Source: Priapulus caudatus (Eukaryota; Priapulida; Priapulimorpha; Priapulimorphida; Priapulidae). From it: DNA of 31,276 nt. The stretch covers positions 7,643 to 38,918 of the forward strand of contig NW_014578252.1 in the NCBI RefSeq assembly GCF_000485595.1, written 5' to 3'. Shown here piece after piece: positions 9,885 to 18,547 of this stretch. The first letter of the stretch is position 1. Each line of letters starts with the position of its first letter. Made by a program: the position numbers and the translations under genes. Under the pieces are notes generated by a model. The model had not been told where the DNA came from, ran no database searches, and saw only the letters and a list, made by a program, of their open reading frames with translations.

Positions 9885-10475
9885 ATGTCAGTGAATAGTG
9901 ATGGACCGCAGGGGCAGAGAACATCAGAGAGTAGTCGTTCCGCTACCCCCGAGGGACGAATTTCTCCCTCGCTTATCGTTAGCGGGACGTCTTTACAAGG
10001 AGGGCAGGGTGAAGTCCCTCGATTTGGAGGAAGTGCGGCCGCCTCTCGGTTTGCTAGCGCAGGGAGGGGTAGAGGAAGAGGAAGAGCGAGGGTAGAGGCT
10101 TTTAGGCCTGGTGGCATGAGTACGCCAGGGGAATTCCTGGGAGGAACTCGTGGGTCGGGATGGAACGCGTCGGGTCGGTTAGGGGGAGGGGATCGCATGA
10201 AGGTGCGCCCGTTCACAGGAGAAGGGGACGTGTCCGTGCAGGGCTTCCTGCGAAAGTTCACGCTTGTCGCAGAAAACAATGAGTGGGAGCAGGAAAAAGC
10301 CGCTCGATTAGCACTGGGGTTAGAAGGGCCGGCGTCAGAGGTGATAGACGAACTAAGAGACGGATTCTCGTTCGCAGAGATTCGGGGGGCCCTTCTCTCT
10401 CGTTTCGACCCGGCGGGACATGAGGTACAATATAAGGCGGCGTTTCAGGGGCGTCGTAAGGAGGCGTACATATGA
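9885..10475 (+). pseudogene. Ty3/Gypsy-type gag, C-terminally truncated
   Basis: This 196-codon frame starts at an ATG at 9885. The first 100 residues are disordered and contain a GRGRGRGRAR tract, a likely RNA-binding patch. The second half is a retrotransposon capsid core: VRPFTGEGDVSVQGFLRKF, NNEWEQEKAARLAL, a leucine-rich helix block and LLSRFDPAGHEVQYKAAFQ. Gag proteins of this type form the cytoplasmic particle in which reverse transcription occurs. The frame stops about where the capsid core ends. No zinc knuckle, protease, reverse transcriptase or integrase follows, so all of pol is missing. An LTR-like cassette starts some 470 bp downstream, which suggests an internally deleted element. 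Confidence 0.75.
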
Positions 10476-10944
10476 GCATAGATTTGTCACAAACTCAATC
10501 TCTCTCTCTTAATTAGAACATCGAGTCAGACCAGACATACTGCCAATGTCGAGTAGACTGGACATACTGTGATGATTCTACCTTCACCGTCTATATTCAG
10601 CAGGTGCTATAGAGATAGGCCTATGTGTATATTATAGTCATTTTCACTGCCGACTGTATTATGACTCAGTAACGGGTATGGAGGCAGCCACCTTGTAAAC
10701 AAAGGCTCTCAGATATAATTACTATAAAAGTATTAGAATGGTGTATAACTATGTATTTGTCATTATTAGTACGCCTAGAAATTTCAACATGTGATATGCT
10801 ATATTTCTCGGTGCTATAAAAATAGCTTTGATAGATTTACATAAAGAAAATAGCTACCAGATATGGGAGGTCAGAGAGTTACGCCCTCACGTACACACGC
10901 CGGCGAGAGAGCGGCGCCAGCCGAGCACGTGACAGACAGGAGGG
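10476..10944. other. Non-coding stretch between gag and the LTR-like cassette
   Basis: No open frame of note is present. CATACTGCCAAT-like words near 10540 recur near 12272 on the far side of the LTR-like cassette, which may reflect a shared repeat on both flanks. Nothing else is recognised. Confidence 0.4.
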
Positions 10945-11082
10945 TGTGACGCTCAGGCATATACTGGACTAATGGGGGTTGCATCACCTGTACACGTGTT
11001 AAGCGAGGGGGGGGACAACGACCAGGCACCCGAATCACGGGATAGGGAGGTACTGCCAGGTTCCTACGTCATCGCAGGCTCC

Positions 11083-11122
11083 TATAAAAGCAGCCAACTT
11101 CCAATGGTAAAGTGAGTCAGTC
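11083..11122 (+). promoter_or_regulatory. TATA box plus initiator
   Basis: TATAAAA at 11083-11089 is followed 34 bp later by TCAGTC at 11117-11122, an arthropod-style initiator spacing. A GTAAGC donor-like site follows at 11181. Transcription would run rightward through the 61-bp array. Confidence 0.55.
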
Positions 11123-11187
11123 ACCAGACTGGTTCACTAGGACCTCAGACTAGGACAGGAAGGAAACCAGGACTTTCAAGGTAAGCA

Positions 11188-11857
11188 ATTCGGAGACGGA
11201 GATTGTGTGCCGAGATTCGGAGCAGCTTTGTTCCCGTAGGTTACGTGTATTCGGAGACGGAGATTGTGCGCCGAGAATCGGAGCAGCTCTGTTCCCGTAG
11301 GTTACATGTATTCGGAGACGGAGATTGTGCGCCGAGATTCGGAGCAGCTCTGTTCCCGTAGGTTACGTATATTCGGAGACGGAGATTGTGCGCCGAGATT
11401 CGGAGCAGCTCTGTTCCCGTAGGTTACGTATATTCGGAGACGGAGATTGTGCGCCGAGATTCGGAGCAGCTCTGTTCCCGTAGGTTACGTGTATTCGGAG
11501 ACGGAGATTGTGCGCCGAGATTCGGAGCAGCTCTGTTCCCGTAGGTTACGTATATTCGGAGACGGAGATTGTGCGCCGAGATTCGGAGCAGCTCTGTTCC
11601 CGTAGTTTACGTGTATTCGGAGACAGAGATTGTGCGCCGAGATTCGGAGCAGCTCTGTTCCCGTAGTTTACGTATATTCGGAGATGGAGATTGTGCGCTG
11701 AGATTCGGAGCAGCTCTGTTCCCGTAGGATACGTATATTCGGAGACGGAGATTGTGTGCCGAGATTCGGAGCAGCTCTGTTCCCGTAGGTTACTATATTC
11801 GGAGACAGAGATAATGCGCCGAGATTTAGAGCAGTTAGTATTTACCCGTCATAATGC
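11188..11857. repeat. 61-bp tandem array, about 11 units
   Basis: Units begin ATTCGGAGAC at 11188, 11249, 11310, 11371, 11432, 11493, 11554, 11615, 11676, 11737 and 11797. The period is exactly 61 except for one 60-bp step. Each unit contains the octamer ATTCGGAG twice, 27 and 34 bp apart, and a conserved GCTCTGTTCCCGTAG. Central units are almost identical, and the last unit is degraded. There is no spacer diversity, so it is not CRISPR-like. Confidence 0.95.
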
Positions 11858-12009
11858 TACATCTGTGATGCACCGAAATTCGGAGCACTACTGATAGGTC
11901 ACAGTATAAGATTACGGGTTGAGCACCTACCTCTTAAAGGTTTGTTTATACGAGTACTGTTTATGTTTACGTGCGATAGGTAAAAGACCTATATATATTT
12001 TTTGTTCAT

Positions 12010-12015
12010 AATAAA
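12010..12015 (+). terminator. AATAAA polyadenylation signal
   Basis: AATAAA lies downstream of the TATA/initiator block at 11083-11122 on the same strand, in an AT-rich context. It is consistent with the poly(A) signal of the LTR-like cassette. Confidence 0.45.
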
Positions 12016-12237
12016 AGTTTAGCTAGACTAAACAAGTTACCGCTTCAGTTATTGGTTCTGGAATCTTTCTGCCTGTCGTTGTCATTGTCGGTGTTGGAGT
12101 AGAAGAGCGTGAATAATTAATTACTGACACCCGTGCAATCACCGTCCTCGTAAGGGAGCGAGAAATGATCCCACATTTAATCTAAAAATGCACCATCGTG
12201 CGCATACTCACTGGTGACCACCCCTAGGGTCACTACA

Positions 12238-12419
12238 ATACTGTATGTACACTACCACATACTGTAACTGTACATACTGCCAATATCAAGACTGTGAGGG
12301 ATCTTTCATGCTACGACTCTTGACATTATAAATGGGTTCGAATTTATTTATAATGTATTAGATCGTAATGTAATAAAAACACCAAAGTATATTTATCAGT
12401 AATTTTGTTTATTTTGCAG
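12238..12419. other. Short spacer before the MADF exon
   Basis: No gene is seen. The right end is a good polypyrimidine tract and acceptor (TTTTGCAG ending at 12419). The expected upstream MADF exon is not visible here. Confidence 0.4.
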
Positions 12420-12600
12420 CAGGTGAAGTTAAAAAGAAAATCCAGAATATAAGGACATATTTTTCGCGAGAACTTCGGAAAGAAAATACAACAAAAAGTG
12501 GAGCTGGTGCAGATGAGGGCTACCAGTCAGCCTGGACCTACTACAATGCGTTGCTTTTTTACAACCATATATGGAGGCCAGAAAAACTACATCAAATATT
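12420..12600 (+). pseudogene. MADF (Myb/SANT-like) DNA-binding domain exon
   Basis: This is an exon between an acceptor at 12418-12419 and a donor GTAAGT beginning 12601. It encodes EVKKKIQNIRTYFSRELRK, SGAGADEGYQSAWTYY and LLFYNHIWRP, the second half of a MADF domain. MADF domains bind DNA. Proteins carrying them are commonly the second ORF of animal PIF/Harbinger transposons, where they bind the element ends and escort the transposase. A Harbinger transposase lies convergently just downstream, which supports that reading. The first half of the domain is missing from the window, perhaps displaced by the LTR-like cassette upstream. A plus-strand stretch at 13302-13500, after an acceptor-like TTTTAG, could be a later exon but does not join in phase. 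Confidence 0.7.
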
Positions 12601-12651
12601 GTAAGTACATTTCACATGTACGTTTCATCACATTCATAGTATATTTTGAGT

Positions 12652-13330
12652 TTATTCTATATCCCATTGCCATGAAACTTCTCCCTCTTTACTCTCGAAA
12701 TATTCACACAATTCATCTCTGACAAGCCGAGCATCGCAAGCACTTTTGTTTGGGCCATGATGTTCCAAATTAGTCATCGTTTGGGTATTTCTTCTCCACT
12801 GACCCTCTGTGAGATGATGAGTCTGTGGATCCTCTCGGTCAAACATATACTCAGGGGTGTCCTTCAACAGGTAGTTATGAAGGGTGCAAGTAGCCAGTAT
12901 AATAAGTTCAGTTTTTTCAGGAGAGAGTGATATTGTTGTGTGATAAACACGGAACCGATTACACAATATGCCGAAGGCATTTTCCACAACTCGTCGAGCT
13001 CTTGATAGCCTATAATTAAAAATACGTCTGCTGCGATTCAAACCACGCCCGGGATATGGTTTCATTATATATGTTTTGAGCGGAAATGCATCATCTGCCA
13101 TTATTACCATAGAATTGGTCTTTCCTGCATCCTTCAGATTTCGTCCAGTCCGAATTTTTAATTTATTTTCAGCCATGGCTGTACTCAAAGATGTTGCAGA
13201 AATGATAGCATTGAGATATCTTCATCAACACCACCACGTATTCCTTGAGAAATCATCAGGAAAACCATGTTAATGTAATTATTTTTCTTCTTGGCTTTTA
13301 GAGGTGTGTGAACAAAGTTATATAGCTCCT
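12652..13330 (-). pseudogene. PIF/Harbinger (HARBI1-like) DDE transposase, C-terminal part
   Basis: On the minus strand, 13188 down to 12652 is open and contains VIMADDAFPLKTYIMKPYPG, NYRLSRARRVVENAFGILC and LHNYLL. These are hallmarks of the DDE_Tnp_4 fold of Harbinger transposases. The D of ADDAFPL and the E of VVENAFG are two of the three catalytic acidic residues. Upstream on that strand (13188-13330) the reading continues as a degraded FLMISQGIRGGVDEDISMLSF block, separated by an in-frame stop at about 13187. The N-terminal helix-turn-helix and the first catalytic aspartate were not found. With the MADF exon it forms the two-gene layout typical of the superfamily. Confidence 0.85.
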
Positions 13331-13500
13331 GCTGCTGCTGACCACTGCCACAGCAAGGTGCAGAAACTGGATGATCAGGAACCAGTTCAAGTAGAAGACG
13401 GGGGGACATTTGATCGTGACTTTGACTCTAATGTAGAGGAGCAGTCATGCGCTAATTGCACTGTGTGGAAAAAAGTGTCGTGACCTGCTGTTAGAAAAAC

Positions 13501-14376
13501 GTAGACTGCAGAGAAAGGTAACAGCTAATTAATTTTGTCCACGTGTACTGTATAGTGTAATTGTGATTTTTACCCTTGTCAGCTAGACACATAAATTGAG
13601 ATGCCTCAAAATGATCCTCGCAAATTAGCAGATATTTGCATTGGCTGTCTTTTAACCCGTCAATGTCGGCTCTTCTTATGTTGCAGATTCACTTCAGAAG
13701 TGTATGTATATGATCATCTACATGTGTCATGGTGTCTTAATTATTTACAAATTGCATATCGTTTTAACTGGTATTTTTCACTGAACAAAGGGCAGCAGAA
13801 TTACACAGATCACCGAACCAAGTAATGTTTTCCCTAAGTTTTAACTGTTAGCTTCACAAGATTGTATCTTGTATTAGTTTACATTGATATTATGATTACA
13901 CAGGCCCGTAGCCAGGGGTGGGTCGGGGATTCGCACGATCCCCCCCCCCGAGCCCCCCCCCCCCCAAAAAAAAATTTTTTTTTTTAATTTGCAAGAATTT
14001 CACCTCAGGTCGCTCCATTTTAGTGTAATAATTGCAAAATCTCTATCGTGCGGGAGGGGGGACACCCTTCAAGGTAAACTTGAAACGCCCGGCCGATGCA
14101 TTTCGCATCAGAGGAAAATTTCTTCTATTTTCACTCGCTGTCGGAAGTGAACGAGTGCGTCGACAGGTAAAAATTTCAGGAAAACACAGCACATTTCACC
14201 ACAGAGGTTGAAATGACGTTACTGTTAAGATTGCATAACCGTGCAGCGTTATCTGTTCACTACAAGCCTATACCACTGATCTCTATAATATATCTGGATA
14301 CGGCGTTGGCTACGTGTCAGTGATGCCACACGTCCGCCATGTCTCTACTCGCAAAAGTATAGGGATCCGATCTAGC
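13501..14376. other. Spacer with a probable transposon tip
   Basis: No convincing gene is seen. CAGGCCCGTAGCCAGGGG at 13901-13918 looks like the outer end of a DNA transposon. It is followed by homopolymer runs of C, A and T between about 13941 and 13985. Its distance from the THAP exon at 14572 (670 bp) makes it a candidate left end for the P-like element. No matching right end was found to the right. The small ORF at 13601-13825 has no recognisable content. Confidence 0.4.
13941..13985. repeat. Homopolymer block C/A/T
   Basis: Consecutive runs of C (two runs of ten or more), A and T. This is read directly. It is prone to length error in sequencing. Confidence 0.9.
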
Positions 14377-14515
14377 TGCGAGCGACTACTAGCATAGACT
14401 GGTCCGCGCTTGACAGTTCCACTTGCGTTACACTGACGCGCGCGGCGCGGCGCGCTCACTTAACGCGAGTGGAACTGTCGAGCGCGGACCAGTCTACTGC
14501 TAGCAATCGCCACTG
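14377..14515. repeat. GC-rich foldback (hairpin) repeat
   Basis: 14396-14430 and 14461-14495 are reverse complements at 33 of 35 positions, with a 30-nt GCGC-rich loop. Both mismatches would be G-U wobble pairs in an RNA transcript. The pairing extends imperfectly outward to about 14377 and 14515 through a CTAGCA word. It lies 57 bp upstream of the THAP start codon. It could be a small foldback transposon, a regulatory hairpin in the 5' region of the P-like element, or a hairpin small-RNA precursor. Confidence 0.85.
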
Positions 14516-14920
14516 CAAGCAACTTTACCTTCTCGAGAAATACATTTCAAATTCATTTGTTAGAGTAGAGAATGCTATCCTGTGCAGCTATGAACTGCAC
14601 TAACAGGCAGTTTAAGGGATGTGGAAGGACATTTCATTTGTAAGTTAGCATTAAAATGGGCAAATTTATGATAAAAACAGCATTATTATGCGTAGCCTAT
14701 GACCAACTTGTTTGTAGACGCTCCTGCCAGCGAAGCAGCGGACGGCGGCGGACAGCGACATACGGCAGATTGTGTAATCTAACTACAGTACAGTAGGCCT
14801 ATTTGTAGTTGAATGAACGCTATGTCTATGCATTTTATATGTTTAATAGTTTGGAACAATAATTCAGAAATTGACCATTTCTGATTCCATAACCGATGAT
14901 AACGTTAGCGCAGTAGGCCT

Positions 14921-15306
14921 ACACTGTACAGGCTACAGGTGTATTGTAATTTTGGCGAACCAGCCTGTGTAACGTGTTCCTCGTGTCGCTCGCGGACATA
15001 GCCCCTGCGCCGTGCTGGGTATGTTGTGTGCGTTAGCAAAGGTCTGTACCCTCGATCGCTAGGTACTTGTACTAAGGCCGACAAGGCTGTGCAACCGATT
15101 GTCTATCTTCTAACCCTAGCAAGACCGTTTCTTGGAGCTAGGTACTTGTACTAAGGCCGACAAGGCTGTGCAACCGAGTGTCTATCTTCTAACCCTAGCA
15201 AGACCGTTTCTTGGAGCTAGATACTTGTAAAACGTTGTATTGTTGTCATGATGTAAAATTAAATGTAGCTAAACCAAATTAGCTACCCCACATTGTAATT
15301 TTGGTG
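14921..15306 (+). repeat. Duplicated segment, copy 1 (left of the assembly gap)
   Basis: Starts ACACTGTACAGGCTACAGG and ends ATTTTGGTG immediately before the N run. It is almost identical to 15399-15719, except that it lacks a roughly 14-bp insert after TGTAATTTTG and carries one extra 79-bp unit. It lies inside the first intron of the THAP transposase. Confidence 0.9.
15058..15219 (+). repeat. 79-bp tandem duplication
   Basis: Units start GCTAGGTACTTG at 15058 and 15137, with the start of a third at 15216. The period is 79 bp and the units are nearly identical. The second copy of the larger segment (15399-15719) has a single unit. Confidence 0.9.
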
Positions 15307-15316
15307 NNNNNNNNNN
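15307..15316. other. Assembly gap (10 N)
   Basis: Ten consecutive N. The true distance and sequence across this point are unknown. Confidence 1.
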
Positions 15317-15398
15317 AATTACAATTTAATTTACAAAATTAACTAGATTTGTATCAACCAATGGGACGTTGGGAGGTATGCAGGCCCTAGCTGCGAGT

Positions 15399-15719
15399 AC
15401 ACTGTACAGGCTACAGGTGTATTGTAATTTTGTTATGTTTTGTGTGGCGAACCAGCCTGTGTAACGTGTTCCTCGTGTCGCTCGCGGACATAGCCCCTGC
15501 GCCGTGCTGGGTATGTTGTGTGCGTTAGCAAAGGTCTGTACCCTCGATCGCTAGGTACTTGTACTAAGGCCGACAAGGCTGTGCAACCGATTGTCTATCT
15601 TCTAACCCTAGCAAGACCGTTTCTTGGAGCTAGGTACTTGTAAAAAGTTGTATTGTTGTCATGATGTAAAATTAAATGTAGCTAAACCAAATTAGCTACC
15701 CCACATTGTAATTTTGGTG
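15399..15719 (+). repeat. Duplicated segment, copy 2 (right of the assembly gap)
   Basis: A near-identical repeat of 14921-15306 with one 79-bp unit instead of two and a short insert near 15430. Only 92 bp separate the gap from this copy. Confidence 0.9.
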
Positions 15720-17434
15720 TGTGCGTGTGATACTCACTGTACGACTGGCTTTCCCGTCGTCGATCTCCACCGGACAGCAGTAGATGGCTGAGGGTCAACC
15801 CAGGCTACTGATGATTCGTTCCGCGGACCACGGAACATTTCCACATCTTGGGGCATTTAGCAACCATGCCTACGCCACTCAAGTTCCCAGTTCTTAACGA
15901 GGTTTCAAATGGATTTCAGCTGCGAAAATTAAACCACCGTGAAATATACAGCGTATACAGTAACTAAAAGCGAAATGATGAATTAAATAAAGGGAAATGT
16001 TACATTTTGCTTGTTTTAGGTTCCCTTTTGGCCGCCCTGCCTTGCTAAGCAAATGGCTTGTAAACATGAAGAGAGACAAGTGGTGTCCATCGAATGTTCA
16101 GATCATTTTACAGGAAACTGCTTTGACCACAGTGGTCTGACAACCCTGTATGAGAACAACAAAAACCTAGACAGATTTCTGACCGAAGATCAGATAAACA
16201 ACTGTCTCTAGAACTGCCTCCACGTTCTACTGGCATGAACTGGTCTGGAGATACCATTAAAAAGAGCCTTCAGATTAGATGTGCAACTGGTGTGAAAGGA
16301 TACGAGTTTCTTAGAAAACAGAATTTTCCACTGCCTTCATACCGTTCAATTTGCAGTAGGGTCTCACATTTTGACATGCATCCAGGCATTCAGAGGACTG
16401 TCCTGTATTGGCTTGAGGTAAAAACCTCTACCATGGAGCCACAAGAATGTGACTGTGTGCTAGCACTTGATGCTGTTGAGATCCGCAAGTGCCTTGAGTA
16501 TGATATACCTTGGCTTTGTAGCTGATGAATTTTCTAGAAATGCAAATAAATCTGACTATGATTTATGTATGCAAATGTTCACACATATTACACTTTTTTC
16601 CAATATGTCATGCCAATCACATGTTGTTGTTACATTTAACTACTTTAATAGCTATTGTCCTTCGGGTATGTTCAATTTCTGCTAGAGGTGTACATGATAT
16701 ACATGCTCTATTGAAATCTCATAAAATATAACGTCTTAATTATTTAAAGGATAAAGTTTATTTTCGAGCAAGTTTAATTTTTTTATACAAGTGTTATTTT
16801 ATTTTCTGTCATTTCAGCATACTACTACACTGGCAAGTCTGTGAAGGGGCTGAAGTTGTGGCAAGTAACCTCGTCCATCATCTGCCAGTTATCGTCGATT
16901 GGTTTTAAGGTGAAGGCAGTAGTATGTGACATGGGTGGCTGCAATAGAGGCATGTGGACTGCGGCTGGTGTTAGATGCAACAGGTTTGTTTAAATTGCAT
17001 CATCATTGCTTATTGCATTTTCTAAATTACATTCTTCATTTTCAAAAATTTAACATTTATATATATAATTTATATACATAACATTTATTTCTTACTAATT
17101 TAATAAATAATCTATTTAAAAAAGTGTTATAGATATTTTACTACATTTTATAGTCTATTACCAGTTCTTCTATCTGTTTCTCTATCAGTCAATTATACCT
17201 CTAACAGGCAGGAAACCAAGCCATCTGCGCCGCATCCATATCCTGCAGAGAACACTGAGAAGCTCTGTTTCTTAGCTGACCCTCCTAAGAGCCTCCGGAA
17301 TGCCTTCCTCACACAAACCATATTCTTTCCTCCATTCTTTGTGGAAAAGTACTCATTACCATCTGCAAGGGTCCGTATTATATGGGCAGAGAAGACACAT
17401 TGCGTTCTGTGCAACTTTATTATATCAGGGGTAG

Positions 17435-18136
17435 ACAGTGCTTGAAATGGGGGCCAGCCGAAGGTTGGCCCAAAATCTTATTGGGGGCGAGTAATTTTTT
17501 TTAGTCACTGGCCCAAATGCATTGTTGGAGGCCCAAATTTTATACAGCAGCGCATCTGAGCGAGTGGGCATAGAGCGAGTGCGCGTGATCTGAGCGGGCT
17601 CAGCTAGGCACCCTGATTCTCACCGGTCTCACTGCTAGCATAATGTATCCATAATGTATCCACTATGCCACACTAGCGTTATACAGCAGGCATAGCATAC
17701 AAGCGTACGGTATAAAAAGTATAAGCAAGCGTGGCCGATCAGGGTGGGCTCAGGTCAGCATTACATGTACATAAATGTGATGTTATACATTGTATCAAGC
17801 TAGCCAGACAACGCATCTAGACATGTACGTTTGCATTGTAGTGGGAGAGTCGAAGACTACCAGTCTACCCCGCAGTCAGCAAGCTCGGTTGGAACGAAAA
17901 TGCGCGAGCTTGGTCTGATTGTATCCTACCGTGGACTCCGGTTTAGGATTATGATTAGTTAGTAAACAAAGAACAACTCAAACATATCAGTAAATTTGTT
18001 TATGTGTTGAAATATTGGCAGTCGCCCAAGCTTTTTTGGTGGGGCGAGTGACTACTTCACTTGTGCAATTTTCGTTCGCCCGAGCTAGACATTGGTCGCC
18101 TGTGGCGAGTGGGCGACCGTCCATTTCAGGCACTGT
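17435..18136. mobile_element. Non-autonomous terminal-inverted-repeat element (702 bp)
   Basis: The left end ACAGTGCTTGAAATGG (17435-17450) is the reverse complement of 18121-18136 with one mismatch. The interior has no transposase and is rich in GGCGAG/GGCCC words. The length and CAGTG ends suggest a hAT-like MITE, but I find no matching 8-bp target duplication on the flanks. The ends resemble a family with CAGTGC tips; assignment to hAT is inference. It directly follows the last recognisable P-type transposase codons. Confidence 0.65.
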
Positions 18137-18547
18137 TACCGATAATGTCAAATTGTTCAGATTTGTATTGACAGATTTGTTATTTATATCCCTGACTATA
18201 TATGAAGAGTTCAGGCGGAAAAACCGATAAACGCCATTGCCAAAAATATTGATTTAAGTGTACCACAAAATAGCTTACACCATTCTCCATCTGAAGGTTA
18301 AATACATTTCTTCGCAAATACCGCTATATCCTTCACATTTCACAGTTAAATATAACGTTTTACTGCATAAGCCGACATGCGCCACGCTTTTTTTAGCAAC
18401 AGCCGATAACTCCATCTCAGACCAATCTGCGCATCAGATTTAGCCTACGTCATCCAACATGGCAGCGCCTTTGCTCTCTTGACATTGCGTTGAGGCCGAT
18501 TTTAGAGCACAAATCGTTGACTTTAAGCGTCCATAACGAATAATTTT
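18137..18547. other. Spacer, probable 5' region of the next element
   Basis: No open frame with recognisable content. AGTTCAGGCGGAAAAACCG near 18206-18225 could be the outer end of the transposon whose gene starts about 18548. Its partner end was not found. Confidence 0.3.

Larger units (their letters stand above)
10945..12237 (+). mobile_element. LTR-like cassette with an internal tandem array
   Basis: A TGTGACGC start (10945) and a TCACTACA end (12237) would give TG...CA ends, and GGAGGG just upstream could be a short polypurine tract. Inside are a TATA box at 11083-11089, a TCAGTC initiator-like word at 11117-11122, a splice-donor-like AAG/GTAAGC at 11180/11181, a 61-bp tandem array, and AATAAA at 12010-12015. 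The order promoter, start, poly(A) signal is LTR-like. The preceding truncated gag suggests the 3' LTR of an internally deleted Gypsy element. No second LTR copy or target duplication is visible in the window, so the boundaries are tentative. Confidence 0.4.
14572..17430 (+). pseudogene. P-element-like THAP transposase, spliced and 3'-truncated
   Basis: Exon 1 (14572-14639, donor GTAAGT) starts MLSCAAMNC and reaches RTFH. Exon 2 (from 16020, acceptor TTGTTTTAG) continues in phase as LFPFGRPALLSKWLVNMKRD and, after a frameshift near 16095, CSDHFTGNCFDHSG. Together these give a C2CH THAP zinc finger that binds element DNA. The same region continues with LPPRSTGMNWSG, KNFPLPS-type and VLALDAVEIRK blocks of the P-element RNase H-like core, with further frameshifts near 16200 and 16500. 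Exon 3 (16818-16983) has LWQVTSSIICQL and VVCDMGGCNRGMW. Exon 4 (from 17208) joins in phase and has HPYPAENTEKLCFLADPPK. The acidic C-terminal catalytic part is absent: the reading ends where another element begins at 17435. Confidence 0.85.

Noticed and set aside
9815..10279. 154-codon minus-strand frame opposite gag
   Set aside because: Proline-rich shadow of the GC-rich gag N-terminus. The plus-strand frame has clear capsid-core motifs.
11188..11857. Regular repeats considered as a CRISPR array
   Set aside because: Every 61-bp unit is nearly identical over its full length with no variable spacers, and the context is eukaryotic.
11691..11894. 67-codon frame inside the 61-bp array
   Set aside because: The unit length is not a multiple of three and the frame arises from the repeat only.
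13302..13500. Plus-strand stretch considered as a further MADF-gene exon
   Set aside because: It has an acceptor-like TTTTAG and a short open frame, but it does not join the 12420-12600 exon in phase and carries no domain. Not called as a feature.
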